Source of the DNA: Eudorina sp. 2006-703-Eu-15
Lineage: Eukaryota; Chlorophyta; Chlorophyceae; Chlamydomonadales; Volvocaceae
Assembly: GCA_003117195.1 (NCBI GenBank)
Contig: BDSI01000020.1
Coordinates: forward strand, 124,001 to 188,000
Reading direction: 5' to 3'
DNA length: 64,000 bases
The translations under genes and the position numbers were made by a program. The notes under the pieces are model-generated. The model saw only the letters and a list, made by a program, of their open reading frames with translations, ran no database searches and had not been told where the DNA came from. Positions 62,304 through 64,000 of this stretch are shown piece after piece; the first letter of the stretch is position 1; each line of letters opens with the position of its first letter.

Positions 62304-63534
62304 GGAAGGAAGGGAGGGAGGCAGGGTGCGCGGAGGTGCAAGCCCGATATTTTTAGGCGTGCCAGTGCATCTCTGGCGGTGCGGAGAGCCGTCTAACGTG
62401 TGGAGTCCTCGATGGGCAGGGCGCGGTTCCGTTGATGTGCCACATTCTGAGCAGGCAGGAAGGCAGTCATGTAGTGATGGGCCCGAAATGACGTGTGTGG
62501 AGCTACCATATGATTACGGTGTTGGGAATCAGGGTTGCTGCAGGGATGGCGGCTTAAGGTGGACTGAAGTTTGTCGTCCAGCAGAGTGACGTTACGCCGA
62601 CGGTTGTTGACTCATGGGCTTGGTGCGCCAGGGTGCGCCTGTGTTGCACGTCCTAACCACACGTCCTTGCGCACGCGATGGTGGATACTTGGCAGGCGCA
62701 GTCCTAAGCTGGCCGCCTGCGCGCCGGGGTGTAGCTTTCCTACGGCTGTTACGCAATCGTCGTGTGCCCGTTTCTTGTTTACTGGAAACCACTCTGTATG
62801 TGTCGAACCAAGCTGCAGCACCCATTCATCAACGGACAGGCATCACTTCACACCTCCGCCAGCCCATGCTGAAAGCGAGTACGACCTTACACCGCGAAAT
62901 CCCCACCCCAGACAATATTGGTAACGCTGGCATGCGTGGGTTCCAGGAATAAAGCCCAACTTTCCTCCACCAACTGAGGGCGAGTCCGCTCAGCCATGGC
63001 AAGTCGAATACCGAAGGTACACATGTCTTGTGTACGGCCTGCTTTCATTATCCTTTGCCTCTGCTCACGGCCGCACTACGCTTCCATCCGCGCACAACAC
63101 CCTGCGTCAAGGGTCTTCTGCCTAGGCACAACCCGCAGCTACCCGCTGTCCCCTTGAACTCACTCGCTAGACCATACCGGAACCGCCGCTCTGCCCTCAA
63201 TCCACCTTGGGCACAGTCGTCAATGTGAAACGGGACGACAGGCCCTCAATCCACTTGTGCACAGTCGTCAATGTGAAATGGGACGACAGCATGTCCTTGG
63301 TGAGGAATGCACAATTTTCACATCGTCGACCAGGGGCGACGCACGGCACAGTCCTCCGACGAATGCCTCCTCTAGCAAACGGTACGACCAACTGCGCAGC
63401 AAACACACCTGCCAGCACACACCCCTTTCCCGCCTGCTCGATGCGGACTAACACTTATGTACCTCCAGCAAATCCGAAACTCCCCCCCTTTAATAAGTAC
63501 AACTCGCGGGCCACACTCCTGCGCTGACAGGTAG
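62304..63534. other. Convergent 3' region between NPL4 and the E2 gene
   Basis: No supported gene. A minus-strand TGTAA (TTACA at 62887-62891) could end the E2 transcript with a ~640-nt 3' UTR. A tandem duplication lies at 63193-63289. Confidence 0.4.
63193..63289 (+). repeat. Direct tandem duplication, two ~48-bp units
   Basis: Unit 1 is 63193-63241 and unit 2 is 63242-63289. Both begin GCCCTCAATCCAC and end with GGGACGACAG, with a few differences in the middle. It lies in the presumed 3' UTR of the E2 gene. Confidence 0.85.
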
Positions 63535-63876
<342 letters not shown>

Positions 63877-64000
63877 CTACAATGCAACGGAACCCAATGT
63901 GCAAGGCAATTCAGGACGAGTAGACAGCACCGTGCAAGAATTTAGGACGACAATAGAAAGGCAAGTTCATACTTCATTGTTTCGTCCCTTGTCATAAGCA

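Overview
The window looks like nuclear DNA from a GC-rich green alga, most likely a volvocine or Chlamydomonas-like chlorophyte. The genes are broken by many short GT-AG introns, coding third positions are mostly G or C, several 3' flanks carry TGTAA (the usual algal poly(A) signal), and proteins contain long Ala/Gly/Pro/Gln/His low-complexity linkers. I could not assign a species. I found no tRNA, rRNA, CRISPR array or bacterial operon. Exon structures were built by hand, by requiring GT (once GC)/AG borders and matching intron phases. For ten genes the summed exons give an exact multiple of three.

Left part, 0-22 kb, all on the plus strand. It starts with an F-box-like ankyrin-repeat gene whose last exon is out of frame. 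Next is a divergent alkaline-phosphatase-superfamily gene (phosphoglycerate-mutase-like, apparently without its catalytic motif). Then comes an 18-exon gene for a ~1,991-residue TEX2/NVJ2-type lipid-transfer protein (TM anchor, PH domain, SMP domain). The origin-recognition gene ORC6 is preceded by a decayed partial copy of itself that carries a ~960-bp TIR element.

Right part, 20-64 kb. Ten consecutive genes alternate strictly in strand: ORC6 (+), MINDY-3/4 deubiquitinase (-), YccA/Bax-inhibitor-1-like membrane protein (+), vasculin-like protein (-), a DUF2415-type WD40 protein (+), a CMC1-like twin CX9C protein (-), an AMT ammonium transporter (+), an unrecognised multi-exon gene (-), NPL4 (+), and the 3' end of a ubiquitin-conjugating E2 (-), which runs off the right edge. 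Divergent pairs share short promoter gaps (341-680 bp), and convergent pairs share 0.6-2.8 kb 3' regions.

Functional themes: three genes belong to the ubiquitin/p97 pathway (MINDY, NPL4, E2). The rest cover replication licensing, lipid transfer at membrane contacts, mitochondrial assembly and nitrogen uptake. I see no evidence that these unrelated genes form one system. The strongest novelty is the ORC6 duplicate-plus-transposon locus, followed by the predicted pseudoenzyme and the unusual exon structures (a GC-AG intron and microexons).
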